Of a stretch of 64,000 bases of DNA, positions 46,895 to 56,007 are shown one piece after another. The DNA comes from an uncultured Prevotellaceae bacterium. Its GTDB lineage: Bacteria; Bacteroidota; Bacteroidia; Bacteroidales; Bacteroidaceae. How positions within the stretch are numbered: the first letter of the stretch is position 1; each line of letters opens with the position of its first letter. Position numbers and translations under genes: made by a program. The notes under the pieces are model-generated. The model saw only the letters and a list, made by a program, of their open reading frames with translations. It did not search any database and was not told the DNA's origin. The DNA lies in NCBI GenBank assembly GCA_902780635.1, contig CACZGH010000013.1:31746-95745 (forward strand), given 5' to 3'.

Positions 46895-48165
46895 AGACTG
46901 TAATGCTTATAAGCGAGAGCTTGATTATACACTTCGATATAGCGCAAAGAGACGCTGTTCTGCGAATAATGGGTAGCCACCTTCTTCACAGCCTGTGCAC
47001 TCAGCGACGCATAGTCGGCTTCATCCAAGACCCACTGGATGCCATGTGCCAAGTCTTCGGCGTGTCGGTATTCCGCCACATACCCATTTTTCTTATGGTC
47101 GATCTCCTCAGGGATACCACCCGTCTTGAAACCGACACAAGGTATGCCACAAGCCATGGCCTCCATGATGGTGTTGGGCAAGTTGTCCTCCAATGAGGGC
47201 AACACAAAGACATCCACAGCATTGTAGACATCCACTATCTTCTTCTCGTCACTCACATAACCGAGGGGATAGACTGGCAGCGGCATCTTTCCCTCGAAAT
47301 CCTCTGCATGGCCACCCAGTATAGCCACCGCTATGCGATCCTTGACATCAGGTTTCTCCCCTATCAGGTGATTCATCGCGTCCATCAGATAGCTCATCCC
47401 TTTACGCTCGTCGGTCACACGCTGTGAGACAAAGAGTATCAGCCGCTTGTCCTCTGGCAGGCCGAGCCGCTGTCGGGCGCCCTGTTTGTCCATAGGACGG
47501 AAGACACGGATGTCTATTGGATTGGGGATGTTGGTGATAGAATGCTGGGCAATCAGTGCACTCTGCTTAGCCTGCTGCTCCAGCCACCGGCTACATGCCA
47601 CAAAAGAGATATGGTGACGGTCGAGTATTTGTTTCTTACGGTTCCACACACGATTGGCCAGGTCGTTCTGCCCGCCGTGCCCAGGCAACAGACGGCAACG
47701 ACGACAGGTGGTCGTAAATGCCTTGCAGCCATGGGGGTAATGGCAGATGGCTGTGGCAGGCCAGGCATCGTGCATCGTCCATACCACAGGTTTGCCGCTG
47801 TCCAGTATCTTCTTGATGTCTGAGAGTGACAGCATGCCCTGGTTGATCCAACTCAGATGAATAATGTCTGCCTCACGAAACTCCCGCATCCCTGTGATGT
47901 CAAAGCCTGAGTTGGCAATATCCACCTCAAACAAATGCTTTTTATTAAAATGCAGTCCCGCGAAAATAGCCCATCGCTCTTTCAAGAAATGCCAGTGGGA
48001 GAGCCATCCTTTGTTGAGTCCCACCACTGTCAGCGCCTCTGTCTCTTTGTCGCGTACGAGCATTTTGGCTTTCACACCATTGTTGTTGAGCGCCTCCATC
48101 AGCCTGTTGGCTGCCAGGGCGGCACCACCCGTTCTCTCACTTGTATTGACGATCAGTACTCTCAT
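46891..48165 (-). CDS. Glycosyltransferase family 4
   Basis: 424-residue GT-B enzyme. The start MRVLIVNTSERTGGAALAAN is the conserved N-terminus; an in-frame ATG 147 bp upstream is rejected because a promoter lies between (48170-48200). Motifs: 'HDAWPATAICHYPHGC' and the donor-site 'FVLPSLEDNLPNTIMEAMACGIPCVGFKTGGIPEEI' with the EX7E glutamates. Typical of enzymes acting on capsule or exopolysaccharide precursors. The message may be leaderless, since the -7 box ends 4 bp before the ATG. Confidence 0.9.
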   Translation of the reverse strand: MRVLIVNTSERTGGAALAANRLMEALNNNGVKAKMLVRDKETEALTVVGLNKGWLSHWHFLKERWAIFAGLHFNKKHLFEVDIANSGFDITGMREFREADIIHLSWINQGMLSLSDIKKILDSGKPVVWTMHDAWPATAICHYPHGCKAFTTTCRRCRLLPGHGGQNDLANRVWNRKKQILDRHHISFVACSRWLEQQAKQSALIAQHSITNIPNPIDIRVFRPMDKQGARQRLGLPEDKRLILFVSQRVTDERKGMSYLMDAMNHLIGEKPDVKDRIAVAILGGHAEDFEGKMPLPVYPLGYVSDEKKIVDVYNAVDVFVLPSLEDNLPNTIMEAMACGIPCVGFKTGGIPEEIDHKKNGYVAEYRHAEDLAHGIQWVLDEADYASLSAQAVKKVATHYSQNSVSLRYIEVYNQALAYKHYSL

Positions 48166-48169
48166 AGTA

Positions 48170-48200
48170 CAAAGGTAATCCAAAAATGGATAAAAAACAA
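48170..48200 (-). promoter_or_regulatory. Promoter of the glycosyltransferase pair
   Basis: On the - strand TTG (48198-48200), 20 bp, TACCTTTG (48170-48177). Transcription should begin at or just after the A of the ATG at 48165. Confidence 0.7.
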
Positions 48201-48290
48201 GATAAGTCGAGAAAATATTCATTGTTTGCGCACACAACGCTTGATTTACATCAAGAAAAGGTATGATTTTTCGATTTTGGACATCCAAAA

Positions 48291-48322
48291 GTTGCACTGT
48301 GTGCGAAAACATCGTACCTTTG
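48291..48322 (+). promoter_or_regulatory. Promoter of candidate small RNA B
   Basis: GTTG (48291-48294), 20 bp, TACCTTTG (48315-48322), on the + strand. Confidence 0.7.
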
Positions 48323-48448
48323 CATTGTCAAATGATTGACAAAGCTCAATCATATAAAGGTTAATAGATTGTTTAGGTTAGTAGTAATAGATTTAGGTTT
48401 TTAGTTATTAAGTTTAAGGTATTTAATTAAGATTGTTAAATCGGACAA

Positions 48449-48481
48449 CAAAGGCGACCGTGAGGTTCCCTTTGGTTTTTT
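48449..48481 (+). terminator. First, internal hairpin with T-tract in RNA B
   Basis: GNRA-capped stem followed by T6 (48476-48481). Could give a shorter RNA of about 150 nt. Confidence 0.6.
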
Positions 48482-48511
48482 AGAAAAGGATTTTTAGTTA
48501 AACATAGGCTT

Positions 48512-48551
48512 GTACGCCGCGGCTCGTTGAGAGTTGCGGCGTACTTTTTTT
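48512..48551 (+). terminator. Terminator of candidate small RNA B
   Basis: Perfect 9-bp stem GTACGCCGC/GCGGCGTAC with an inner CTC/GAG pairing, then T7. Confidence 0.93.
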
Positions 48552-48581
48552 AAGTGCTTGGTGATGAGATCCAAACAGCCA

Positions 48582-49160
48582 CTATTCTTCCTCGTCCCAT
48601 AATCCTTTCGTCGTTGCCCAATCCCCAGAACTTTCATTGGAAAGGGCTTCTTCCGTAAAGTCACTGGTGTTATATTCGAAGCTGGTAACCTTCTCTATCA
48701 GCACTGTGGCATAGGCCGACATGCCCTCCTGCCTTCCTGTAAAGCCCAACCGTTCTGTCGTCGTGGCTTTGATGGAGACACAGTCTGGGTCCACCCCCAT
48801 CACCTCTGCCATGCACTGCTGCATGGCAGGGATATGCGGATTGAGTTTTGGCTTTTCTGCACATACCGTGGCATCGACATTGCCCACCCGATAACCTTTG
48901 GTGGCAATGAGTCTCACCACGTCTCTCAGGATGATTTTACTGTCCATGTCAAGTGTGGCGTCAGAGGTGTCGGGGAAATGATACCCTATGTCGCGCATAT
49001 TGGCGGCACCTAACAAGGCGTCAGCGATGGCATGTATCAGCACATCGGCATCGCTATGTCCCAGCAGTCCCTGCGAGTGCGCTATCTTAATACCTCCCAG
49101 CCAGAGGTCTCTGCCCTCCACCAACTGGTGTACATCATATCCAAATCCTACACGTATCAT
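48582..49160 (-). CDS. ispF: 2-C-methyl-D-erythritol 2,4-cyclodiphosphate synthase
   Basis: Cytoplasmic enzyme of the MEP isoprenoid pathway that releases CMP to form the cyclic diphosphate. Motifs: 'RVGFGYDVHQLVEG' with the Asp/His zinc ligands, 'GLLGHSDADVLIHAIADALLGAANMRDIGYHFPDTS' and 'SIKATTTERLGFTGRQEGM'. 192 residues: about 30 more than usual, because of an acidic tail after 'ATVLIEKV' (TSFEYNTSDF..LWDEEE). It lies downstream of porU-porV on the same strand, separated from porV by a simple-repeat array. Confidence 0.96.
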   Translation of the reverse strand: MIRVGFGYDVHQLVEGRDLWLGGIKIAHSQGLLGHSDADVLIHAIADALLGAANMRDIGYHFPDTSDATLDMDSKIILRDVVRLIATKGYRVGNVDATVCAEKPKLNPHIPAMQQCMAEVMGVDPDCVSIKATTTERLGFTGRQEGMSAYATVLIEKVTSFEYNTSDFTEEALSNESSGDWATTKGLWDEEE

Positions 49161-49180
49161 TTTTAGTTGATAAGTTACAA

Positions 49181-49331
49181 ACTACTAATTCCTAATTACT
49201 AACTACTAATTACTAACTACTAATTCCTAATTACTAACTACTAATTCCTAATTACTAATTACTAACTACTAATTCCTAATTACTAATTACTAACTACTAA
49301 TTCCTAATTACTAATTCCTAATTACTAATTC
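49181..49331. repeat. Degenerate tandem array of CTAATTACTAA / CTAATTCCTAA units
   Basis: About 150 bp composed almost entirely of the 7-mers CTAATTA, CTAATTC and CTAACTA in irregular order, filling the gap between porV and ispF. A short version sits at about 20637-20672. No ORF and no promoter are visible in it. Confidence 0.9.
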
Positions 49332-49336
49332 CCCTA

Positions 49337-50524
49337 TCATCTTCTCTTAAACAAGTCCTTGATGCCGTCCATGTCGAAAGAGAGGGTGAAGCGGAGGGTC
49401 TGGTCGAGCGGGTTGCTCTTGGCGGTTGCAATGACATATCCTGCATCGAGCGAGAACACACTCATCCTGAATCCGGCACCTACGGTGAAGTATTTGCGGT
49501 TACCCTTGTTCTCACTCTCATGGTGATAACCGGCACGCAAGGCGAACTGGTCATGATACACATACTCTGCACCCACGCTCCACTGTATCTCCTGCAACTC
49601 CTCCTTCATGCCGTTGGGAGCGTCGTTGAAACTCTTGAAAATACCGCTGATACTCGACACGTCGAAATAGTCTTTCTCCAGACGGTCCACATACTCCTGA
49701 GAGGTCTCTTCCTCCTTCTGTTTGGGATAGGTGGGCACAAGCAGTTTGTTGGCGTCGGCAGCTATCGTAAATCGGTTGTACTCGTCCACGGGTATCATCA
49801 GCGAGGCACCCAGTCGTAGATTGGTCGGGATAAACTCACTATGCTCATCGCCACCGAAGGTGATCTTGCTACCGATATTGCTCACATTCAGACCCAGGCC
49901 TAACTGACACTCGCGGGCGCCAAGATTGAGATAGTTCTGATAATAACAGGAGATATCGGCCGCAAAGGCAGAACCAGGACTGGTGTCTTCCGTATAATCG
50001 TAGGTCAGGTCGGAATAGATCCATCTGACGGCTGCCGACAGTGAGAACTGCTCACTCAGCATCAGTGAGTAAGCTACGTCGAGCGACATCTCGTAGGGGT
50101 TGATACTCATATCATTGCTCCCGTCAAGAGCACTGCTGGTGAACACCTCGCCTAATGAGAAATAACGCAGGGAGCCCGACACAGCACTATAGTCGCCTAT
50201 CCTATAATAGCCCACGAGATAGGCCAGGTCCATGTCACTGACCAACTGTCGCAACCATGGAGTGTAGTTGAGTGCCACACCAGCCCTTGAGATCGTAAAA
50301 GGATATTTAGCGGGGTTCCAGTACTGCGACACCACATCAGGGTCGGTAGCGGCTCCCACGTCGCCCAAACCGGCGGCACGGGCGTCAGGTGCTATCGTCT
50401 GTGAGGTCACTGAGGTGTTGACCGGGTTGAACATGTCTGACTTGTCCTGTGCCGAGATGGCCATGGTCATTACCAGTGAGAGGGTGAGCAGAAATGCTCT
50501 TTGCTGTCTTGAAATGATTGACAT
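49337..50524 (-). CDS. porV: Type IX secretion system outer membrane protein PorV
   Basis: A FadL-like barrel that binds T9SS cargo tails after translocation and delivers them to the sortase. Signal peptide ends 'MAISAQ|DKSDMF'. The N-terminus 'APDARAAGLGDVGAATDPDVVSQYWNPAKYPF' is the PorV/LptO signature. Barrel strands end with 'YVIATAKSNPLDQTLRFTLSFDMDGIKDL'. 395 residues, normal. It lies 64 bp downstream of porU, the same pairing as in Porphyromonas gingivalis. Confidence 0.95.
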   Translation of the reverse strand: MSIISRQQRAFLLTLSLVMTMAISAQDKSDMFNPVNTSVTSQTIAPDARAAGLGDVGAATDPDVVSQYWNPAKYPFTISRAGVALNYTPWLRQLVSDMDLAYLVGYYRIGDYSAVSGSLRYFSLGEVFTSSALDGSNDMSINPYEMSLDVAYSLMLSEQFSLSAAVRWIYSDLTYDYTEDTSPGSAFAADISCYYQNYLNLGARECQLGLGLNVSNIGSKITFGGDEHSEFIPTNLRLGASLMIPVDEYNRFTIAADANKLLVPTYPKQKEEETSQEYVDRLEKDYFDVSSISGIFKSFNDAPNGMKEELQEIQWSVGAEYVYHDQFALRAGYHHESENKGNRKYFTVGAGFRMSVFSLDAGYVIATAKSNPLDQTLRFTLSFDMDGIKDLFKRR

Positions 50525-50588
50525 TTTTATGCGTTTGTTGGGTTTTTATGGATGTTTTGATCGTATGGGGTGAAGGGGTGAGAGGGCA

Positions 50589-53500
50589 TCACATGATGAT
50601 GATTTTCTTGGCTTTTGACACCATGGCGCTGCCGTCGCACCCTATTCGCACACGATATAGATAGACGCCGGTCTGCAGTCGCTGTCCACCGTCGATGGTC
50701 AGGTCCCAGTCGATAGTGATGGCGCTGTCGGTCGACACGCTGTTCTCGGTATGTTTCCACAACTGCCGCCCACTCATATCGTAAATGTCAAGTTCCACGT
50801 CGATGGGGCTGCCCATGCGATCGTGGGTGATGATGAAAGTTGTGGACGTGGTGGCAGGATTGTTCGTGCAACTGATACTGCGCAGGGTGGGTTTCAGCCC
50901 GTTGACCACCTGGAAGGAGAGTTCGGCGGTAGTCGAGTTGTTGAGGATGTCCCAGGCGCGGAATCTCAGCCGATGCCGTCCTTCCGATAGTTCGGGGATA
51001 CTGTAATAGGTCGACCCGCTGACATAACTGCCGAAGTCGTAGGTGAAATGGTCGTTGAGGATATAAGTGCGCGACATCTCATCGTCGATGATCAGCTCCA
51101 GGTCGTGACCGATGCCTGTGCCAGCGGCATTAATACCGTCTTTGTCGGTGATCTGGGCCACGAAATAGGGGGTGCTGTTCACTTCGCCTCCATTGGCAAA
51201 CGAGGGACTGTTGAGATAACAGTAGATGGACGGACCGATGGAGTCATTCTCAGTCGTCGCCGTACCGCCCACGGTGAAGTCATCATATGAGCCATGGGCC
51301 TCCTTGCTGTGGTCATTGTTCACGGCATAGATATTCATCAGACCCTTGCCATCGGAGTAGTTGATATCCATCGGCACGGCGAAAGTGAAGTCAAAGGTGC
51401 CATGGCGCACGCTGTCTGACCCGTTGAAGAGTACATTCTGACGGTCGTAGTAGGAGAAAATCGCCTTGGTGTCATCGGCCTGGCCCTTACATACAATCAG
51501 TTCTTCTGAGTCTCTGATGGTGGCTGTCATCTGTCCGTCGAAGGCGGTATCCGTCACCTGCTCATGGTTCTGCACATGCCCTTGCACCCTCACCACGGCT
51601 CCTGCCTTGACGAGGATGTCTGCCTGACTGTCTACGGCGGTGCCATTGACGGAGTCGATCACCACTTGCATGGTGGGATAGTTGAGTGCCAAAGCAGGGT
51701 CGCCCAGTAACGAGAACTGCAATTTGTTGGAGGTAAGGTCCTGCCCCGTGGAGATCAGCTCGTTCTTGGCCAACCGCTGTGCCTCACCGATAGTGGTGCG
51801 ACGGCCATTGTTGACACTGAGGACATGTTTCAGATAGGCCTGGTTGATAAAGGCATTGCGATACTGATACACGGTGCGGGTGGTGCCGAAGAAAGCCACG
51901 GCGCCGCCTTTCTTGTTGAGCACGGCCTGCTCGCCGATGTTGGTCGAGGAGGCATCGAAAGGCATGATGTCACACGAAGCGGTGATCCAAAGCGGCAGAT
52001 GGGTGTTGGTGAACTCCTGGAAGTCCTGAATGCTCAGCACACGCTCATGCGACACGCTGATCTCCGAGCCATGCCCTGAATAGTCCATGATGAGTGCGCC
52101 GCTGGCCTGCTGCTGTTTGATGGCTTTGGTGGCGTCGGGGTAGGAATTGCCGGTGGCAGAGGTCTCCCGGGTATAGGCGTCCCACATCACTTTATTGACA
52201 TGGAATCCGGGATAGAGGGTGTTGATCATCCGGGCGGCATTGTTGGCATCGGTCAGGTGGCTGTTGCCATTGCCGTCATCGCCCATCACCATGATGATGT
52301 TCTGCCAGGCACCAGCGTCGATGTTGCTGGCGTAACGGACCGTTTTGTCTGTCATCGTCTTGGCATCGTCTTCATTCTGCACGGGAAAGCGTCCCACGGC
52401 GATATCGAGTTTGTCAGACGACTGTGGGTTGGTGCCCTCTCCGTCGTCGAGCAGGGCGAAGAAACCGTCGTCCACATAACAATGGATCTCGCTGAATGAG
52501 TTCTCACTCTCAAAACAGAGCAGGAAATCGTCGGGTGAATAGTTGCGGCAGTCGCTGGTGACCATGCGGTTGTCCCAGAAGCAGTCACCGAAGAGCAACA
52601 AATACTTGGGCAGGTCGGCCTCTGTTGCTGCCCGGTCGTAGAGCATCTTCATATAGCGACGGTAGGCATTGGCGTCGGGCGTACCGCTCGAAAACTCATT
52701 ATACAGTTCGTCGGCAGGGATGATGCGCACGCGCAACGAGTCTCGCTCAGTATGCATGTCGGCAATACGCTGGGCCTGAGTGCGCAGACTCTGCGATGTG
52801 GGGATGATGATCACCATGTCTGTGGCGGTATGGGCATGCAGGTTCTGGTTGGTGATGTTGTGCACATACTCTGGCGTGGGTATCAGTGTGCCCGACAGCG
52901 AGGGTAGCGCACGTGGTGTGGCGGTGTAGATGTCGATGTAGTCAAGCCGTACAGGACCTCCCGACATGGGACGGATGACGATGGTGTCGACAGTGGTCAG
53001 CCCATCCACTTCATAGGTGAGTATGTTTTCGGCTCCCTTGTCGTAGTCTTTGTCTCCGATGTTGATGGACATTCGGCCTAATGTCTTACCATTGAGGATG
53101 ATCTCCACCGCACTGGTGGTGCCAGCGGAGATGGCGACGGATATCTTGCCACTCGTGTCGGAACTGGGATTGGCCAACAGGTATGTCTGGGTACTGCCCA
53201 CACTCACTGGCGTGTTCTCAAACAGATTGCGCCCGCCCTGAAACCAAGCGAAGTTGTCTACCTCGTGCAGTGCGTGATAGTCGGCAGGTGTGGGCCAGGG
53301 TGCCACCAGGGTGGCGCTGTCGGTGGTCAGCGGTTCGGTGTCATCCTGAGTGATGAAATAGTAGCCGTAGTCGGAATAGGGGTTACGGGTGCGCTTCATA
53401 ATGGCTGGCGAAGACCAGGAGACAGGTCCTTGGGCATAAAACAGTTTGCGGCCTCCTTGCACATAGGTAGGCACTTCTTTCAGGTCGTCGGTGGCTATCA

Positions 53501-54125
53501 ACTCACTGGCCACCAGACGCTCATTTTGCAAAGCCCCGCCATAGCCGTAGAGCCTCACTTTGCTCAGGTCGGTGAAACCGGCTTGCTTGATGAGGGCGTC
53601 TGTCAACTGATAGATACCCGACGAGGGCACTCTGATCTTCGCCCATTTGCCTGTGGCGAGCACGGAGTTGTCGACATATCTGTCAGCCTGGGCAGCCATA
53701 GCTCTGGCCGCACGCATCATGCCTGGTAGCGCATGCCCCTCTACCTGAAGCAAGAAACTCACTAAAAACTGGTATTTGCCATCACGGTAGACAAGGGGTG
53801 TCAGCGACACTTCCAAGACGCCTTTTTTACGCTCCACAACCACGTTGGCGCTCACCTCGGGCAATGTGGGCAACGTGTCGGTGGTGATGGCATGGTAGCG
53901 GAGGATATCATCCTGCGTCATCTCCAAAAAATCAGGATAGAGGATGCTGACTGTATAAACAGAGTCGGCATAGTGCTCACCTAAGGGAAAAGAACAGGAA
54001 TATCGAGGCAAATCAGAGTCGATCCTGACTTCATCAGCAGTCAAGTTGACAAACTCCTGAGCGCTCATTTGCATCATGCAGGCCATCAGGAGTAATAAGG
54101 TCAGAATATGTCGCCTCAATAGCAT
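50589..54125 (-). CDS. porU: Type IX secretion system sortase PorU (C25-type peptidase)
   Basis: Outer-surface peptidase that cuts the C-terminal sorting signal from T9SS cargo and joins it to anionic LPS. Signal peptide ends 'MMQMSAQ|EFVNL'. The gingipain-like catalytic domain (about 440-830) has His685 in 'MDYSGHGSE' and Cys718 in 'WITASCDIMPFD', the expected dyad. C-terminal 'LDIYDMSGRQLWKHTENS..LQTGVYLYRVRI' is a T9SS-type CTD fold without the cargo-like 'NGKK' end. 1,178 residues, comparable to P. gingivalis PorU. Encoded upstream of porV. Confidence 0.95.
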   Translation of the reverse strand: MLLRRHILTLLLLMACMMQMSAQEFVNLTADEVRIDSDLPRYSCSFPLGEHYADSVYTVSILYPDFLEMTQDDILRYHAITTDTLPTLPEVSANVVVERKKGVLEVSLTPLVYRDGKYQFLVSFLLQVEGHALPGMMRAARAMAAQADRYVDNSVLATGKWAKIRVPSSGIYQLTDALIKQAGFTDLSKVRLYGYGGALQNERLVASELIATDDLKEVPTYVQGGRKLFYAQGPVSWSSPAIMKRTRNPYSDYGYYFITQDDTEPLTTDSATLVAPWPTPADYHALHEVDNFAWFQGGRNLFENTPVSVGSTQTYLLANPSSDTSGKISVAISAGTTSAVEIILNGKTLGRMSINIGDKDYDKGAENILTYEVDGLTTVDTIVIRPMSGGPVRLDYIDIYTATPRALPSLSGTLIPTPEYVHNITNQNLHAHTATDMVIIIPTSQSLRTQAQRIADMHTERDSLRVRIIPADELYNEFSSGTPDANAYRRYMKMLYDRAATEADLPKYLLLFGDCFWDNRMVTSDCRNYSPDDFLLCFESENSFSEIHCYVDDGFFALLDDGEGTNPQSSDKLDIAVGRFPVQNEDDAKTMTDKTVRYASNIDAGAWQNIIMVMGDDGNGNSHLTDANNAARMINTLYPGFHVNKVMWDAYTRETSATGNSYPDATKAIKQQQASGALIMDYSGHGSEISVSHERVLSIQDFQEFTNTHLPLWITASCDIMPFDASSTNIGEQAVLNKKGGAVAFFGTTRTVYQYRNAFINQAYLKHVLSVNNGRRTTIGEAQRLAKNELISTGQDLTSNKLQFSLLGDPALALNYPTMQVVIDSVNGTAVDSQADILVKAGAVVRVQGHVQNHEQVTDTAFDGQMTATIRDSEELIVCKGQADDTKAIFSYYDRQNVLFNGSDSVRHGTFDFTFAVPMDINYSDGKGLMNIYAVNNDHSKEAHGSYDDFTVGGTATTENDSIGPSIYCYLNSPSFANGGEVNSTPYFVAQITDKDGINAAGTGIGHDLELIIDDEMSRTYILNDHFTYDFGSYVSGSTYYSIPELSEGRHRLRFRAWDILNNSTTAELSFQVVNGLKPTLRSISCTNNPATTSTTFIITHDRMGSPIDVELDIYDMSGRQLWKHTENSVSTDSAITIDWDLTIDGGQRLQTGVYLYRVRIGCDGSAMVSKAKKIIIM

Positions 54126-54211
54126 ATCTGCTCCGTGAAAACAATAGTTTCTATATATAACGCATGAAACGCCGCTTTATTGTGCCCGCTGGCACAATTG
54201 CAAAAGTTGAG

Positions 54212-54829
54212 TTATTTCACATTGAAGCTCAGTACCTGTTTCTCACCAATAAAGCCGTCGAGATGGTCGTCAATATGCACAGGACCAATGCCAGCCGGAG
54301 TGCCGGTGAAGAGAAGGTCGCCGGTGCGCAGGGTAAAATACTGGCTAATATAAGAAATCAACTCATCGACGGGGAAAATCATGTCGGACGTGTGGCCGGT
54401 CTGCACGGTATGACCATTGATATCAAGATGGAAACTGATCTGCTGCACATCACCCACCTGGTCGAGTGGCACCCACTCGCCGATGGCAGCGGCACCGTCG
54501 AAGCCTTTGCTTAGGTCCCAGGGCAGCCCCTCTGACTTCAGACGTGCCTGGAGGTCACGGGCGGTGAAGTCGATGCCACAGGTCACGGCATCGTAATAGC
54601 GGTGTGCAAAGCGCACAGGGACGCTCTTGCCTAAGCGGCAGATACGCACCACCAATTCGGTCTCGTAGTCGATACGCCCTAAGTCGTCGGGCAAGAAAAA
54701 GGGTTTGCGGTTTTTGAGCAGCGACGAGTCGGCTTTCAGGAAGATGACGGGGTTGTCAGGTTTCCTGTCCCCGTCGCCCATCTCCTGTTTATGTGCTGAA
54801 TAGTTTTGTGCGATTGCAAATATTTTCAT
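54212..54829 (-). CDS. Fumarylacetoacetate hydrolase family protein
   Basis: 205 residues from MKIFAIAQNYSAHKQEM, whose ATG overlaps the TGA of the upstream alcohol dehydrogenase gene by 4 bp. FAH core: 'PVIFLKADSSLLKN', metal-binding 'YETELVVRI', 'DFTARDLQ', 'GFDGAAAIGEW', 'GDLLFTGTPAGIGPV'. Members are hydrolases, decarboxylases or hydratases of beta-dicarbonyl acids; the substrate is unknown. Confidence 0.9.
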   Translation of the reverse strand: MKIFAIAQNYSAHKQEMGDGDRKPDNPVIFLKADSSLLKNRKPFFLPDDLGRIDYETELVVRICRLGKSVPVRFAHRYYDAVTCGIDFTARDLQARLKSEGLPWDLSKGFDGAAAIGEWVPLDQVGDVQQISFHLDINGHTVQTGHTSDMIFPVDELISYISQYFTLRTGDLLFTGTPAGIGPVHIDDHLDGFIGEKQVLSFNVK

Positions 54830-56007
54830 CTGGCCATTTTGTATATAGCTTCCATATCTGTATGTGTAAGGACTTTCAGACAACCACAGGTGGCTGTGTA
54901 GTCTCGGCTGCATTTTCGGACCATCTCACAAATCTCGTCATCAGTGATGTCACGTCCGATCAACTCTTTAATGTTGACAGGCATGCCGATGGCATGATAG
55001 AACTCCTCCATGGCCTCGATGCCCTTGAGGGCGGTGCGCTCGGGCGAGGTGAAGTCGTTGTCCACACCCATCACATTCACGGCGAAACGCACAAAACGAC
55101 TGAGATTCTCATGCATCACATAACGTGCCCAACTAGGCCAGATGGCAGCCAGACCGGCACCATGTGTCACGTCAAACATACCGCTCAACTCATGCTCCAG
55201 CATGTGGGTGGCCCAGTCGTCACTGATACCGCAACCTGTCAGTCCCCAATGGGCCACACTCCCACCCCACATGATCTGCGCACGCTGACGGTAGTCTTCG
55301 GGATCGCGAAGCACATCGAAAACAGCCACTTTCATACGGCGTAACACTGCCTCTGCCAGATCAGTGGTCAGATCCATATCATCATCCTTAGTGAAATAGC
55401 GCTCCATCGTATGCATCATCATATCGGTCACCCCAGCGGCTGTCTGATAGGGGGGTAAAGTGAAGGTGCGGCGGGGGTTCATAATCGCAAACTTAGGACG
55501 GGCCATGTCGTTGGAGTAGCCCAGCTTCACGTCGCCATCTTCATTGGTGATCACACTGGCCTCGCTCATCTCACTGCCCGCTGCGGGAATGGTCAGCACA
55601 GAGGCGACCGGCAACATGGCCGACGGCTCTGCCTTGCCTAAATAAATGTCCCACACGTTGCCGTCAAAGCCCACACCATAAGCGATGCATTTGGCCGAGT
55701 CGATGACGCTGCCGCCCCCCACAGCAAGGATGAAGTCGATACCTTCCTTGCGGCACAAATCGATGCCCTTTTGTGCCAAAGAGAGGCGCGGATTGGGCAC
55801 CACACCGCCCAGTGTAAGATAGTCCACACCGCCCTCTTGGAGCAGACGGCAGATTTTGTCTATCAATCCCGAGCGCACAGCACTCTGTCCTCCGTAATGT
55901 ACCAGTATCTTATGGCCACCATATTTCTTTACCAAACGGGCCACTTGTTCTTCTGAATGCTCTCCAAACGCCACTTCTGTCGGCGCATAATAATTAAAAT
56001 CTTTCAT
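54826..56007 (-). CDS. Iron-containing alcohol dehydrogenase (YqhD/butanol dehydrogenase type)
   Basis: 393 residues, cytoplasmic, NAD(P)H-dependent reduction of aldehydes. 'YYAPTEVAFGEHSEEQVARLVKKYGGHKILVHYGG' at the N-terminus and 'LAVGGGSVIDSAKCIAYG' (nucleotide site) are typical of the YqhD/BdhA branch. Metal ligands lie in 'VTDMMMHTMERYF', 'TGCGISDDWATHMLEHELSG' and 'THGAGLAAIWPSWARY'. First gene of a two-gene unit with the FAH-family gene. The aldehyde substrate is not determined. Confidence 0.92.
   Translation of the reverse strand: MKDFNYYAPTEVAFGEHSEEQVARLVKKYGGHKILVHYGGQSAVRSGLIDKICRLLQEGGVDYLTLGGVVPNPRLSLAQKGIDLCRKEGIDFILAVGGGSVIDSAKCIAYGVGFDGNVWDIYLGKAEPSAMLPVASVLTIPAAGSEMSEASVITNEDGDVKLGYSNDMARPKFAIMNPRRTFTLPPYQTAAGVTDMMMHTMERYFTKDDDMDLTTDLAEAVLRRMKVAVFDVLRDPEDYRQRAQIMWGGSVAHWGLTGCGISDDWATHMLEHELSGMFDVTHGAGLAAIWPSWARYVMHENLSRFVRFAVNVMGVDNDFTSPERTALKGIEAMEEFYHAIGMPVNIKELIGRDITDDEICEMVRKCSRDYTATCGCLKVLTHTDMEAIYKMAR

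Larger units (their letters stand above)
48329..48551 (+). ncRNA. Candidate structured small RNA B
   Basis: About 220 nt between a good promoter and a strong terminator, with no plausible ORF. The first ~115 nt are AT-rich with repeated TTAGGTT/TTTAGGT motifs. A GNRA-capped hairpin follows (CAAAGG 48449-48454 with CCTTTG 48469-48474, inner GACC-GTGA-GGTT), then T6, TTTTTTAGAAAA, and the terminator at 48512-48551. The order of elements, the string TTTTTAGAAAA and the terminal-loop sequence GGCTCGT..GAGAG are shared with candidate A at 18138-18378. The next gene (ispF) points the other way, so this is not its leader. RNA function is inference. Confidence 0.6.

Noticed and set aside
49181-49331. 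CRISPR array
   Set aside because: The repeated units are 7 bp and run without unique spacers; no cas genes are near.
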